A stretch of DNA of 64,000 nt from Bacteroidales bacterium (GTDB lineage: Bacteria; Bacteroidota; Bacteroidia; Bacteroidales; UBA932). Positions 45,316 through 54,091 of the stretch are shown in pieces; position 1 is the first letter of the stretch, and each line of letters begins with the position of its first letter. Where the stretch lies: positions 1-64,000 of the forward strand of contig SUYU01000014.1 in the NCBI GenBank assembly GCA_015060245.1. The letters are read 5' to 3'. Under the pieces are notes generated by a model that searched no databases, was not told the DNA's origin, and saw only the letters and a list, made by a program, of their open reading frames with translations. A program made the translations under genes and the position numbers.

Positions 45316-45480
45316 TCTTCTTCCATCCAGACTATAACTGTCGGTACCGTAGTTGCAACGGTTCAGCCGGCTCAACAAGGTATGCAGCACATGGTTATGT
45401 CAACTGCATCTTAAAAAGTGCCCCTCTTGAGTGGCTCGCGGACTCTACCGCCGATCGGGAATTTCACCCTGCCCTGAAGA
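45316..45480 (-). ncRNA. FMN riboswitch (RFN element)
   Basis: Read on the minus strand it has all conserved blocks of the flavin mononucleotide aptamer in order: GGGCAGGGTGAAATTCCCGA, CGGCGGTAGAGTCCGCGAGC, a variable arm, then ACCGTTGC, GGTACCGACAGT and AGTCTGGATGGAAGAAGA. The aptamer ends about 125 bases before the receptor start. Riboswitches of this class normally switch genes off when FMN is plentiful. Confidence 0.95.
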
Positions 45481-45488
45481 TTGAATTA

Positions 45489-45520
45489 CAAATTTGGAAA
45501 ATATTCTCTGCTTTTCCAAA
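45489..45520 (-). promoter_or_regulatory. Promoter of the riboswitch-receptor transcript, overlapping a palindrome
   Basis: TTG (45517-45519), 20 bases, CAAATTTG (45489-45496) is close to the Bacteroidetes consensus and would start transcription right at the aptamer. The region 45493-45520 is also a perfect nine-base inverted repeat, TTTGGAAAA and TTTTCCAAA, ten bases apart, so a protein operator is possible. Confidence 0.5.
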
Positions 45521-45521
45521 T

Positions 45522-45558
45522 AAAAAAACGCACAAGGGCCATTCTGACCATTATGCGT
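45522..45558 (-). terminator. Terminator of the aromatic operon
   Basis: On the minus strand ACGCA and TGCGT enclose an inner GGTC-AGAAT-GGCC hairpin, followed by seven T, 23 bases after the tyrA stop. Confidence 0.6.
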
Positions 45559-45580
45559 CTCTTCCATTCCACTTTGACTC

Positions 45581-46354
45581 CTACTCCAGATTTTTTCTTA
45601 CACCGTCGAGGAACTCCTTCATCTTGCCGCTGTCCTTTTCATTTACTATTCCCGACAGATATGTCAACTCATCAATTATCTTCTTCAACTGCCCCGGAGT
45701 ATTGGGATTGAAAAGGATCTCCGTAAGAAGGTAATCATCCTCCGAAAGGAGTCCCCTTGCAATTGCCATATGCTTCTTGAACGTTGTTCCGGGCGCATCC
45801 TGATGCTTCATTATTGAGCCGAATACGAGCGTTGAGGCAAAAGGGATTGAGAGTGAATATGCCACAACCTCATCATGCTCCTCAAAGGTATACTCACAAA
45901 TATTGAGTTTGAGAGACCCGAAGATATCCTTGAAGAAGATTCTGCCAAGATAATCAGACTCCTTGATTATGATGGCATTCTCTGTCTGCAGATTGCCTAA
46001 ATTGGCAAATGTAGGGCCAAACATGGGGTGGACCGAAACAAACCTGAACCCGCAACCGCTGTAAAACTCCTTGAGGCCAGTCTTTACTGAGGCTATATCT
46101 GCAATTATGCAATCCTTCTTGAGGTGTGGAATCACATCCATGAATGCCTGTATGGTGTAGCACAATGTAACGCAGTTGATGACCATTTCCGGTGCGAACT
46201 CCTCAACCTCATCATAACCGGTAAATCTCAAGGCGTTATAAATGAAACGCATTCTCTTTGGATCGCTCTCAAGTACCGCAACCTCATGGTTGAAACTCAA
46301 AAGGTCTGTAAAGAACGACCCCATTTTTCCGGCTCCCAATATAAGTATTTTCAT
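45581..46354 (-). CDS. tyrA: Prephenate dehydrogenase
   Basis: Oxidises prephenate to 4-hydroxyphenylpyruvate, the tyrosine branch. The 257-residue protein opens with a dinucleotide-binding fold (LILGAGKMGSFF, residues 4-15) and has HPMFGPTFANLG near residue 118, with the catalytic histidine of TyrA proteins. It is shorter than many TyrA enzymes and carries neither a chorismate mutase nor an ACT domain; the mutase is fused to the DAHP synthase gene just upstream. It is the last gene of the pheA operon. Confidence 0.92.
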   Translation of the reverse strand: MKILILGAGKMGSFFTDLLSFNHEVAVLESDPKRMRFIYNALRFTGYDEVEEFAPEMVINCVTLCYTIQAFMDVIPHLKKDCIIADIASVKTGLKEFYSGCGFRFVSVHPMFGPTFANLGNLQTENAIIIKESDYLGRIFFKDIFGSLKLNICEYTFEEHDEVVAYSLSIPFASTLVFGSIMKHQDAPGTTFKKHMAIARGLLSEDDYLLTEILFNPNTPGQLKKIIDELTYLSGIVNEKDSGKMKEFLDGVRKNLE

Positions 46355-46387
46355 AATCCTGATCCGCTTGCAAATTCTCCTGAAAAA

Positions 46388-47452
46388 TTATTTCATTATC
46401 TCCATCTGTACCTTCACAGACTCCTCATGTATTGACTTCATGATCTCTGTTACAAACTCGGGACTCAAATTCATGCTCTGGCCCTGTTTTGACCTGTTTT
46501 CAAGAATGTCATTATAACGTCCGCTCTGCAGGATAGGCATATTGTGCTCCTTCTTGTATATACCAATCTCCTTTGATATCCTCATACGTTTTGCAAGAAT
46601 TGTGAGCAGTTGCTCGTCAATGTCGTCAATCTGCTTCCTGAGAATGTTTATATTCTCTGTTGTCTGTGCGTTATCTCTAATTACCAACATATTAAGTGTA
46701 AAATCAAGAACTTCGGGAGTCAGTTGCTGTGCAGCATCGCTCAAGGCGCAATCTGGATTGCAGTGCGACTCTACTATGAGGCCCTCAAACTTGAGGTCAA
46801 GAGCCTGCTGTGCTATAGGTGCCACAAGTTCCCTCTTTCCTCCAATATGGCTCGGGTCACAGAAGACTGTGATATTGGGATAGCGTCTCTTGAGTTCAAT
46901 AGGTATGTGCCATAACGGAAGGTTCCTGTAGAGTTTCTTCTCATATGAACTGAAGCCCCTGTGTATTACACCAAGTTTCTTGATGCCTGCATTGTATATA
47001 CGCTCCAATGCTCCTATCCACAACTCAAGATCGGGATTTACCGGATTCTTTACAAGAACCGGAATGTCGGTTCCCTTCAAGGCGTCAGCCAACTCCTGCA
47101 TGGCAAAAGGATTGGCAACTGTCCTTGCTCCTATCCACAAAATGTCTATTCCGGCCTTTATTGCCTCAAATACGTGGTATGGAGTGGCCACCTCGGTAGC
47201 GGTAAGCATTCCTGTTGTCTGTTTAACCTCTTTAAGCCAAGGAAGTCCAACGGCTCCTACACCTTCAAATCCGCCCGGTTTGGTACGCGGCTTCCAGATA
47301 CCTGCCCTAAAAATCTTCACTCCTTTTGCTGCAAGGGCTGTTGCTGTATTAAGAACCTGCTCCCTGCTCTCTGCACTACAAGGGCCCGCAATGACTATTG
47401 GTCTCTTGTTATCAATGCCTTCAAACTGTAGTTGCTCAATTTCCATATTCAT
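46388..47452 (-). CDS. DAHP synthase / chorismate mutase fusion
   Basis: A 354-residue bifunctional enzyme. The N-terminal 260 residues are DAHP synthase (AroG/KdsA-like type I-beta barrel), which joins PEP and erythrose 4-phosphate: AGPCSAES (22-29), KPRTKPGGFEG and FCDPSHIGGKR. The last 90 residues are an AroQ chorismate mutase helical bundle (LRKQIDDIDEQLLTILAKRM). The first committed step and the branch-point step are thus one polypeptide, a form in which the mutase can mediate feedback inhibition by prephenate. It lies between the aminotransferase and tyrA in one operon. Confidence 0.94.
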   Translation of the reverse strand: MNMEIEQLQFEGIDNKRPIVIAGPCSAESREQVLNTATALAAKGVKIFRAGIWKPRTKPGGFEGVGAVGLPWLKEVKQTTGMLTATEVATPYHVFEAIKAGIDILWIGARTVANPFAMQELADALKGTDIPVLVKNPVNPDLELWIGALERIYNAGIKKLGVIHRGFSSYEKKLYRNLPLWHIPIELKRRYPNITVFCDPSHIGGKRELVAPIAQQALDLKFEGLIVESHCNPDCALSDAAQQLTPEVLDFTLNMLVIRDNAQTTENINILRKQIDDIDEQLLTILAKRMRISKEIGIYKKEHNMPILQSGRYNDILENRSKQGQSMNLSPEFVTEIMKSIHEESVKVQMEIMK

Positions 47453-47544
47453 GGCACTATATTTTTAATAATTACTATCTCCTTTTACACTGCTATGTGT
47501 TTTTGCACCGTATGCATAAATAATCCGCATTCAACCGGTGGCAA

Positions 47545-48726
47545 TTATCTTTGCTTGATTGCCCTTATTCTCTCAAGGGCCTCCTTGAGGCGCTCCTCCT
47601 TGCAGCACAACGATATCCTCACATATTTCTCTCCCTGGCTGCCAAAAATGAATCCTGGTGTTACAAAGACTTTTGCGCCATAAAGCACACGGTCACATAT
47701 CTCTTTAGCACTCTCTTTAACCTTGCCCCACAAGAACATTCCTACCTGATCCTTGCGAGCCTCTGCACCAATCTCCTCCATTATTGCAAAAGCAAGGTCC
47801 CGACGGCCTGAATAGACTGCATTCATATTGTCGTACCACTCTTTTGTTGCACCCAGAGCCTCAACTGCTGCCAATTGCATTGGGCGGAACATGCCGGAAT
47901 CCATATTGCTCTTTACTCTGAGGATCCACTGCATGAAGGTGCTGTTGGTTCCAACCATTCCTATACGCCAGCCCGGCATGTTTGAAGATTTGCTCAATGA
48001 GTTGAGTTCTATGCAGATATCCTTTGCCCCATCCACGCTCAAAATGCTCAACGGCTTGTCATTGAGTATGAAACTGTAAGGGTTGTCATGGCAAATCACA
48101 ATATTGTGCTTCTTTCCAAAGGCAACAAGTTTCTCAAAGAGTTCCATGCTTCCGTTTGCTCCTGTAGGCATGTTCGGATAGTTGCACCACATGAGCCTGG
48201 TATTGGCAAGACTTATCTCTCCTGCCGCATCTGCTGCCTCAAGGGCATCAAAATCGGGATACCAGGAATTCTCCTCACTCAATGTATATGTATAGATTTT
48301 TGCACCTACAAGTTTTGAGACCGACGAGTAGGTCGGGTAACCCGGATTGGGTACAAGAACACCATCACCCTCATTGAGGAATGCCATTGAAATGTGCATT
48401 ATACCCTCTTTGCTGCCTATCAGCGGCAGAATCTCGTTTGCAGGGTCAAGTTCTACGCCATACCACTTTTTGTACCACTCAGAAAAGGCCCTTCTTAACT
48501 CAATTATACCTACATAAGGCTGATATCCGTGGCTTCCTGGCAGTGCGGCATTCTGCGCAAGCGTATTTATCACACTCTCTGCCGGTGGAAGGTCGGGACT
48601 TCCTATACCCAGATTTATCACATCCTCTCCGTTTGCGTTCATCTGCGCAATCTCCTTGAGTTTTACCGAAAAGTAATACTCTTCAACACTTTCTACCCTT
48701 TTGGCCGGTCTTATCATTGGTTCCAT
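47545..48726 (-). CDS. PLP aminotransferase, probably aromatic/aspartate type
   Basis: A 393-residue fold-type I aminotransferase. The PLP lysine is in LSKSSNMPGWRIGM (about residue 239), with NPGYPTYSSV near 131 and YPNMPTG as the substrate-loop motif. It sits between pheA and the DAHP synthase/mutase, so it most likely transaminates phenylpyruvate and hydroxyphenylpyruvate to Phe and Tyr. By sequence alone it could also be an LL-diaminopimelate or alanine aminotransferase relative. Confidence 0.85.
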   Translation of the reverse strand: MEPMIRPAKRVESVEEYYFSVKLKEIAQMNANGEDVINLGIGSPDLPPAESVINTLAQNAALPGSHGYQPYVGIIELRRAFSEWYKKWYGVELDPANEILPLIGSKEGIMHISMAFLNEGDGVLVPNPGYPTYSSVSKLVGAKIYTYTLSEENSWYPDFDALEAADAAGEISLANTRLMWCNYPNMPTGANGSMELFEKLVAFGKKHNIVICHDNPYSFILNDKPLSILSVDGAKDICIELNSLSKSSNMPGWRIGMVGTNSTFMQWILRVKSNMDSGMFRPMQLAAVEALGATKEWYDNMNAVYSGRRDLAFAIMEEIGAEARKDQVGMFLWGKVKESAKEICDRVLYGAKVFVTPGFIFGSQGEKYVRISLCCKEERLKEALERIRAIKQR

Positions 48727-48754
48727 ATCATTATCCTTTTAAAAGTCTCTTTGG

Positions 48755-49624
48755 TTAAACAGTCTGTCTGCCCTCCACATACTCGCCCAGCACCTTGAAC
48801 TCCCTACATAGCGGCAATATCGCATCGATTGCCAATTTATACCTGTTGTAATCGTCAAACAGAAGATTTATGTAGAACTGGTACTCCCACTCCTTTCCTA
48901 CAATCGGCAAGGATTGTATCATTGAGAGGTTCATATCATAAAAAGACAATATGGTAAGCACCTTGCTCAAACTTCCCGAAGAGTGAGGGAGTGTAAATAC
49001 CATTGAACTCTTGTTAATTGCACTCAACTCACCATCGGCAGAAGTAAGATCTGCAAGAACCTCCTTTGCCACAGCCCTGTTTGCCAATATAAGGAATCTT
49101 GTAAAATTCCTTTTGTTTGTTTCAATGCCCTTGGCAAGTATGTTCATTCCATACAATTCTGCGGCTCCCGACGGGCATATGGCAGCATGGTCGGAGAGGT
49201 TGTTGTCCTTTATCCACTTTGCACTGCCTGCAGTATCATCCTTCTCCACAAGTTTTACATTCGGCAATTTGTCGAGAAAATCAGTACACTGCATAAGTGC
49301 CATAGGATGGGAATTTACCTCCCTTATATCGTGTATGCCAACACCGGGAAGTGCCACAAGAGAGTGCTCTATGCGCAATTTATACTCACCTACAATTACA
49401 AGGTCGCTCTCCCTTATAATTTGATAGTTCTGCAGTATGCTGCCCGCAATTGTATTCTCAATGGCCATAATTCCAAGAATGCCTGCATCCCTCTTTACCC
49501 TGTCGGCAAGTTCCCTGAATGTATCACAATCAATGGACTCTATCTCATCACCTGCAAAAAAGTCCTTGGCTGCAATATAGTGGTTACACCCTCCTATTCC
49601 CTGTATGGCTACTCTTCTTTTCAT
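48755..49624 (-). CDS. pheA: Prephenate dehydratase
   Basis: Converts prephenate to phenylpyruvate. The start is set at ATG 49624 (MKRRVAIQGIGG, 289 residues). The longer frame to 49687 would read through the attenuator terminator. Catalytic T-R-F is present in RNFTRFLIL (about residue 180). A C-terminal ACT domain begins around 205, where the Phe-binding ESRP motif is changed to QSLP (in QSLPIVGKEWEYQFYINL), so allosteric Phe inhibition may be weakened. It is first in the operon pheA - aminotransferase - DAHPS/CM - tyrA, controlled by the Phe/Tyr leader upstream. Confidence 0.93.
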   Translation of the reverse strand: MKRRVAIQGIGGCNHYIAAKDFFAGDEIESIDCDTFRELADRVKRDAGILGIMAIENTIAGSILQNYQIIRESDLVIVGEYKLRIEHSLVALPGVGIHDIREVNSHPMALMQCTDFLDKLPNVKLVEKDDTAGSAKWIKDNNLSDHAAICPSGAAELYGMNILAKGIETNKRNFTRFLILANRAVAKEVLADLTSADGELSAINKSSMVFTLPHSSGSLSKVLTILSFYDMNLSMIQSLPIVGKEWEYQFYINLLFDDYNRYKLAIDAILPLCREFKVLGEYVEGRQTV

Positions 49625-49656
49625 TACAGTATCAATTAAACGCCTGTTCTTCAAAT

Positions 49657-49683
49657 AAAAAACTCCCGCCACATAGGCAGGAG
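49657..49683 (-). terminator. Attenuator terminator of the Phe/Tyr operon
   Basis: On the minus strand CTCCTGCC-TATGT-GGCGGGAG (eight pairs, one G-U) is followed by six T, 25 bases after the leader stop. Its left arm can instead pair with GGTGGGAG (49726-49719) near the end of the leader frame, all eight positions as Watson-Crick or G-U pairs, giving an antiterminator. Confidence 0.93.
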
Positions 49684-49707
49684 TCATATAATCAATACAA
49701 ATACAAA

Positions 49708-49788
49708 CTACATGGAAACTCCCACCTTCACCCTATTGCTAAAGTAAAAGTAATAATAGAAGTAACTGCTAAATCGTACCTGTTTCAT
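49708..49788 (-). CDS. Phe/Tyr operon leader peptide
   Basis: A 26-residue frame ending in TAG with the run YFYYYFYF at residues 9-16 (five Tyr and three Phe of eight, plus Phe6). The antiterminator arm GGTGGGAG covers codons 21-24, just past the run. Ribosomes stalled on the Phe/Tyr codons leave it free to pair, while ribosomes reaching the stop would mask it and let the terminator form. This is a complete attenuation switch for pheA-aminotransferase-DAHPS/CM-tyrA. Confidence 0.93.
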   Translation of the reverse strand: MKQVRFSSYFYYYFYFSNRVKVGVSM

Positions 49789-49812
49789 CTGCTTTCAATT
49801 TGTAAGGCAGAG

Positions 49813-49842
49813 CAAAATTATATATTTTTTATAAAACTCCAA
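49813..49842 (-). promoter_or_regulatory. Promoter of the Phe/Tyr operon
   Basis: TTG (49842-49840), 19 bases, TAATTTTG (49820-49813): an exact Bacteroidetes-type promoter. It lies 24 bases before the leader peptide start. Confidence 0.85.
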
Positions 49843-49901
49843 AAGAAATTAGCAGATTGTTGTAATTTTTATAATTTTGTACAAACTAAAAGATTGTAAA
49901 A

Positions 49902-50996
49902 GTGAGCACAATTTATATTAGGGAGAATCTCAATGAGTTAGCATCTGCTATAGATAAAAAAAGCAGCATTTTTGTTATAATTGATAACAATCTGAAACCA
50001 TATTGCAGCCATTTTAGCCAATTCAATACAATATGGCTCAATACTTCTGAAAATGCAAAGACTCTTGACACTGTGGCCGAACTTACCGGCAAGTTGCTTG
50101 AGGCCGGTGCCGACAGGGCTTCTTTCATTATTGGTGTTGGAGGTGGAATTACCACCGACATTGCCGGCTTTGTTGCAAGCACATATAAAAGAGGTGTAAA
50201 GTTTGGATTTGTGCCCACTACCCTGCTTGCCCAGGTTGATGCCTCCATTGGCGGCAAAAACGGAGTAAACTACAACTCCTACAAGAATATAATAGGTACC
50301 ATAAACCAGCCGGAATGGATATTCATTTGCCCACAGATGCTCTCTACCCTCAATCCGAGGGAGTTCAAGGCTGGAATTGCAGAGGTGCTCAAGACCTTTA
50401 TTCTTTTTGACAAAGAGTACTACAAGGTTGCAGTGGAGTATTTTGCCCAACTTGAGCAGTTGCTTGAAAAGGAGGGTTCCTATGCTCCCGACGGTGAGTT
50501 CTGCAATCTCTCTCTCCTTACAGAGATCATAGGCAAGTGCGCCCAGTACAAATCGGCAGTGGTTGAGCGCGATGAGTTTGAGCGCGGAGAGAGGAGAATG
50601 CTCAATTTGGGCCACACATTTGCACATGCCATTGAGAAGATCTGTGGCGAGGCATGCAGTGCTGATGGCAAGCAGAGCGGCATCATGCACGGGGAGGCCG
50701 TGGCAATAGGAATGGTACTGGCCGCAAAACTGTCGGTGAAGATGGGTATGGCAACCGGAGAGTTTGCAGATATGATAGAGCATGACCTCAAGCGTGTAGG
50801 GCTGCCGGTTGATGTTCCTGTCCACCCGGCCACAGGAGAGAAAATTGCGGTTACAAGCCTGCTGGAGGCTTTGAAAAAAGATAAAAAGGTAAATGGAGAG
50901 CATATAAATTTTATAATTCCGCAGGATTTGGGATGCGTAAAGGATATAAAGATACTTATTAAAGAGTTGGAGGATTTGGCTTGTGATTTGTGTTAG
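49902..50996 (+). CDS. aroB: 3-Dehydroquinate synthase
   Basis: Cyclises DAHP to 3-dehydroquinate, the second shikimate step, using NAD and a divalent metal. The 364-residue protein starts with GTG at 49902. It has GVGGGITTDIAGFVASTYKR (about residues 78-97), PTTLLAQVDASIGGKNGVN, and the metal ligands in the HTFAHAIE and HGEAVAIGM segments. TAATTTTG at 49872-49879 is a possible promoter box, diverging from the Phe/Tyr operon. Its end overlaps the aroD/aroA fusion by 14 bases. Confidence 0.95.
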   Translation: MSTIYIRENLNELASAIDKKSSIFVIIDNNLKPYCSHFSQFNTIWLNTSENAKTLDTVAELTGKLLEAGADRASFIIGVGGGITTDIAGFVASTYKRGVKFGFVPTTLLAQVDASIGGKNGVNYNSYKNIIGTINQPEWIFICPQMLSTLNPREFKAGIAEVLKTFILFDKEYYKVAVEYFAQLEQLLEKEGSYAPDGEFCNLSLLTEIIGKCAQYKSAVVERDEFERGERRMLNLGHTFAHAIEKICGEACSADGKQSGIMHGEAVAIGMVLAAKLSVKMGMATGEFADMIEHDLKRVGLPVDVPVHPATGEKIAVTSLLEALKKDKKVNGEHINFIIPQDLGCVKDIKILIKELEDLACDLC

Positions 50997-53052
50997 TGTA
51001 CAGGAAAAGAGCCTTGAGAGGTGCCTTGAGATAATCAAGGGGGTACCAATGGCTGAATTGAGGGCAGATTTGTGCAGGCTTACACTGCCTGAATTGGAGA
51101 GGGTTGTGGAGTCACATCCCAATCTGCTCATTACATGCAGAATTGCCAACAGTTCAATTGAGTTTGCCAAAGAGCAGATAATAACTGCCATACGCAAGGG
51201 AGCAAAGTATGTTGACGTTGAAATTGAGGCTCCTGTTGACTTTTTGGAGTATATAAAGACCTATGCCCAGGTCAATGGAGCAAAACTTATAATCTCTTAC
51301 CATAACTTTGAAGGCACCCAATCAATTGAAGAACTTGAACTTATTGCAGACATTTGCAAACGCAAAGGGGCCGACATTGTAAAGATTGTAACAACGGCCC
51401 ACAACATTTCCGATGCTGTAACCACATTGAGCCTCTACAGGCGCGGCAACTGGGCAAGGAAGTTCACAAGCAACAACTATTCGGAGCAGAAGGATGTTAT
51501 GCTGCTTGCCTTCTCCATGGGAGAGGCCGGACAGTTCAGCAGATACCTCTCACTTAAGATGGGAGCACCATACACCTACGTAGCGGCAGATTCAGAAAGT
51601 TCAACCGCTCCAGGCCAATATACAGCGGCACAGATGCTCAAACTTCTTGAAAAGGGAAAGGTTCCGCTTGATTACAGGCTCAGCGGCAAATCAGTTGCAA
51701 TACCATGCTCAAAGAGTGTTGCACAGCGTGCAATTCTGGCAGCAGCATTTGCCAAAGGCAAGAGCAGGCTCTCAAACTTTGAACCTTGCAACGATATAAC
51801 CGGGGCACTTGAGGTCATAAAAAAATTGGGTTGCAGCATCAATGCCCTTGAGGGCAATGTCATTGAAATTGAGAGTCCGGGAGCCCAGACAATAAGGGAG
51901 TCGCTCATGAGAGAGAAGAGAGTTGAACTCTTTACAGGAGAATCGGGTCTGCTTACCCGACTGCTCATTCCTTTTGCAACATATCTCAATGGAGCGCAGG
52001 AGAGCGGCACCGCACAAAGGAGTGTGGATATAATTGGCAGAGGCAGTATTCTCGGCAGAAATCTCAAAGGGGCTGCAGAGGCCATTGAGAGCGCCGGAGC
52101 CCACTGTTCAACAACAAATGGAGGGTATCTTCCATTCTCAATTACAGGCACCGTTACAGGGCATAAAATTACTATAAACGGCAAGGAGAGTTCACAGACA
52201 GTCTCAGGATTCCTCATGACTCTTCCGTTGCTGCCGTTTGATACGGTTCTGGAGGTTATTGAGCCAGCCAGCACTCCATATATAGATCTTACGGTTGATG
52301 TTGCCACAGCGTTCGGTGTTGCAATAAAGAGGGTTGAGGAGTCTGTCGGGAAGATGGTTTTTGAAATAAAGGGAGGCAATTGCTATACCCCTTGCGATAT
52401 ATACCTCGAACCCGACTGGAGTTCGGCATCATTCTTTGCTGTTGCATACGCCATTGCATCAATGGGCAGCGGGGAGGAACATGTGCTCAAAGGTATGAAA
52501 ATTGGAACAAGTCAGGCAGATGAGGCCATACTCGGGATTCTTGAGAGTGCCGGCGCAAAAATAAGGAGAGTGGAGGTTGGCAAGAGCGGACTTCATAACA
52601 TATACATCAGCACACCCGAATCGCTTAAGGGCTTTGATTTTGACGCCACAAATGCCCCTGACCTCTTTCCTGTGCTTACAGTACTGGCCATGTTCTGCAA
52701 CGGCAGATCGGTAATTAAAGGGGTCAACAGATTGTTGGAAAAGGAGAGCAACAGAGCAGAGAGCATCTTTACCGAGTTCACCTCCATTGGGGCAGAACTT
52801 GACATAAAGGATGATTTGCTCTTCATTGAAGGCAATATGTCAAATCAGAGAAATTTGCACCCTGGAGCCACATGCGGCAGCGGTTGCCCAAGTAACGATA
52901 AAGGCATGGCAGAATACAATGTACACAGCCATAATGACCACAGGATTGCCATGAGCCTTATTGTTGCGTCAATGTTCATGGAGCAACATATTTCTCTTGA
53001 TGAGATCAAATGTATTGACAAATCATTTCCCTCTTTTTTGGAAAGATTGTAA
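50983..53052 (+). CDS. 3-Dehydroquinate dehydratase / EPSP synthase fusion
   Basis: A 689-residue two-domain shikimate enzyme. Residues 1 to about 225 are type I dehydroquinase (AroD): ELRADL (25-30), active-site His107 in SYHNFEG and Schiff-base Lys134 in DIVKIVTTA. From about 230 it is EPSP synthase (AroA): PCSKSVAQRA for PEP/S3P binding, a divergent GESGLLTRLL in place of GNAGT, PDLFPVLTVLA, KESNRAESI and HNDHRIAMS. It starts with GTG inside the end of aroB behind a GGAGG. The two joined steps (3 and 6) are not consecutive; AroE and AroK would have to come from elsewhere, since neither is in the window. Confidence 0.92.
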   Translation: MICVSVQEKSLERCLEIIKGVPMAELRADLCRLTLPELERVVESHPNLLITCRIANSSIEFAKEQIITAIRKGAKYVDVEIEAPVDFLEYIKTYAQVNGAKLIISYHNFEGTQSIEELELIADICKRKGADIVKIVTTAHNISDAVTTLSLYRRGNWARKFTSNNYSEQKDVMLLAFSMGEAGQFSRYLSLKMGAPYTYVAADSESSTAPGQYTAAQMLKLLEKGKVPLDYRLSGKSVAIPCSKSVAQRAILAAAFAKGKSRLSNFEPCNDITGALEVIKKLGCSINALEGNVIEIESPGAQTIRESLMREKRVELFTGESGLLTRLLIPFATYLNGAQESGTAQRSVDIIGRGSILGRNLKGAAEAIESAGAHCSTTNGGYLPFSITGTVTGHKITINGKESSQTVSGFLMTLPLLPFDTVLEVIEPASTPYIDLTVDVATAFGVAIKRVEESVGKMVFEIKGGNCYTPCDIYLEPDWSSASFFAVAYAIASMGSGEEHVLKGMKIGTSQADEAILGILESAGAKIRRVEVGKSGLHNIYISTPESLKGFDFDATNAPDLFPVLTVLAMFCNGRSVIKGVNRLLEKESNRAESIFTEFTSIGAELDIKDDLLFIEGNMSNQRNLHPGATCGSGCPSNDKGMAEYNVHSHNDHRIAMSLIVASMFMEQHISLDEIKCIDKSFPSFLERL

Positions 53053-53092
53053 CAAATTGCACTTTTAAGATAAATGATATTGATTTAAAATT

Positions 53093-54091
53093 ATGAACAG
53101 TTACGGAAGAAAATTCAGAATATCCATTTTTGGAGAGTCCCATGGAGTACTGATTGGTGTTGTTATGGATGGTGTGCCGGCCGGTATTCCCCTCTGCGAA
53201 GAGGACTTTATGGCAGACCTTGCACGCCGTAAAAGCGGATCCAAAGGTACAACACCCCGTAAAGAGGATGATTTGCCTGAGATTGTGAGCGGTGTATGTG
53301 AAGGCTGCACAACCGGAGCACCACTTACAGTAATTTTCAGGAACAACAATACGCGCAGCGGAGACTACTCTTCATTCAGGGAGATTCCGCGCCCCGGACA
53401 TGCCGACCTTGTGGCTTCGCTCAAACACAATTTTTTCAATGACATAAGAGGTGGAGGACACTTCTCCGGCAGATTGACACTTTGCCTTGTGGCGGCAGGC
53501 GTAGTTGCCAAGAAAATTGTTGCTCCAATGGATATAAGAGCATACATAACACATATCGGAGGCATTGCCGGTTCAGAAATGGACCGAGACCTTCCAGCCA
53601 TCTGCAATCCTCAATGGAGCGCAATAATTGACAAGGCCATCAAGGAGGGCGACTCGGTAGGAGGTGTCATAGAGTGTGAGTGCACCAATGTTCCAATAGG
53701 ATTGGGAGAGCCGTTTTTTGACTCCCTTGAATCACAGATAGCGCATCTTGCCTTTGCCATTCCTGGTATTCGCGGAATTGAGTTCGGTGACGGTTTTGCC
53801 GCTGCGACAATGTTCGGATCCGAGCATAATGACTGCTACATCGACAAAGAGGGAAAAACAGCCAAGAATGGAGCGGGCGGCATAAACGGCGGCATCTCAA
53901 ACGGCAATCCAATAGTATTCAGAATTGCTGTAAAACCTACCTCAAGCATAAGCAAACGGCAGACATCCTACAATTTCATTACCGAGCAGATGGAGAGTTT
54001 CTCTATAAAGGGACGCCATGATGCCTGTATTGCCCTGCGCTGTCCTGTTATAGTTGAGGCCATTGCTGCAATTGCCCTGGCCAACAATTAA
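53093..54091 (+). CDS. aroC: Chorismate synthase
   Basis: Makes chorismate from EPSP with reduced FMN, the last common step before the Phe/Tyr operon enzymes. It has GESHG (residues 14-18), a variant ARRKSGSKGTTPRKEDD in place of the usual RRRPGQ-type loop, GRLTLC and the C-terminal RHDACIALRCPVIVEAIAA. At 332 residues it is at the short end for the family. It follows the aroD/aroA fusion by 40 bases and overlaps the convergent lipoprotein gene by four bases. Confidence 0.95.
   Translation: MNSYGRKFRISIFGESHGVLIGVVMDGVPAGIPLCEEDFMADLARRKSGSKGTTPRKEDDLPEIVSGVCEGCTTGAPLTVIFRNNNTRSGDYSSFREIPRPGHADLVASLKHNFFNDIRGGGHFSGRLTLCLVAAGVVAKKIVAPMDIRAYITHIGGIAGSEMDRDLPAICNPQWSAIIDKAIKEGDSVGGVIECECTNVPIGLGEPFFDSLESQIAHLAFAIPGIRGIEFGDGFAAATMFGSEHNDCYIDKEGKTAKNGAGGINGGISNGNPIVFRIAVKPTSSISKRQTSYNFITEQMESFSIKGRHDACIALRCPVIVEAIAAIALANN

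Noticed and set aside
49625..49687. N-terminal extension of pheA
   Set aside because: The extra codons are the attenuator terminator and its T-run. MKRRVAIQGIGG at 49624 is the natural start.
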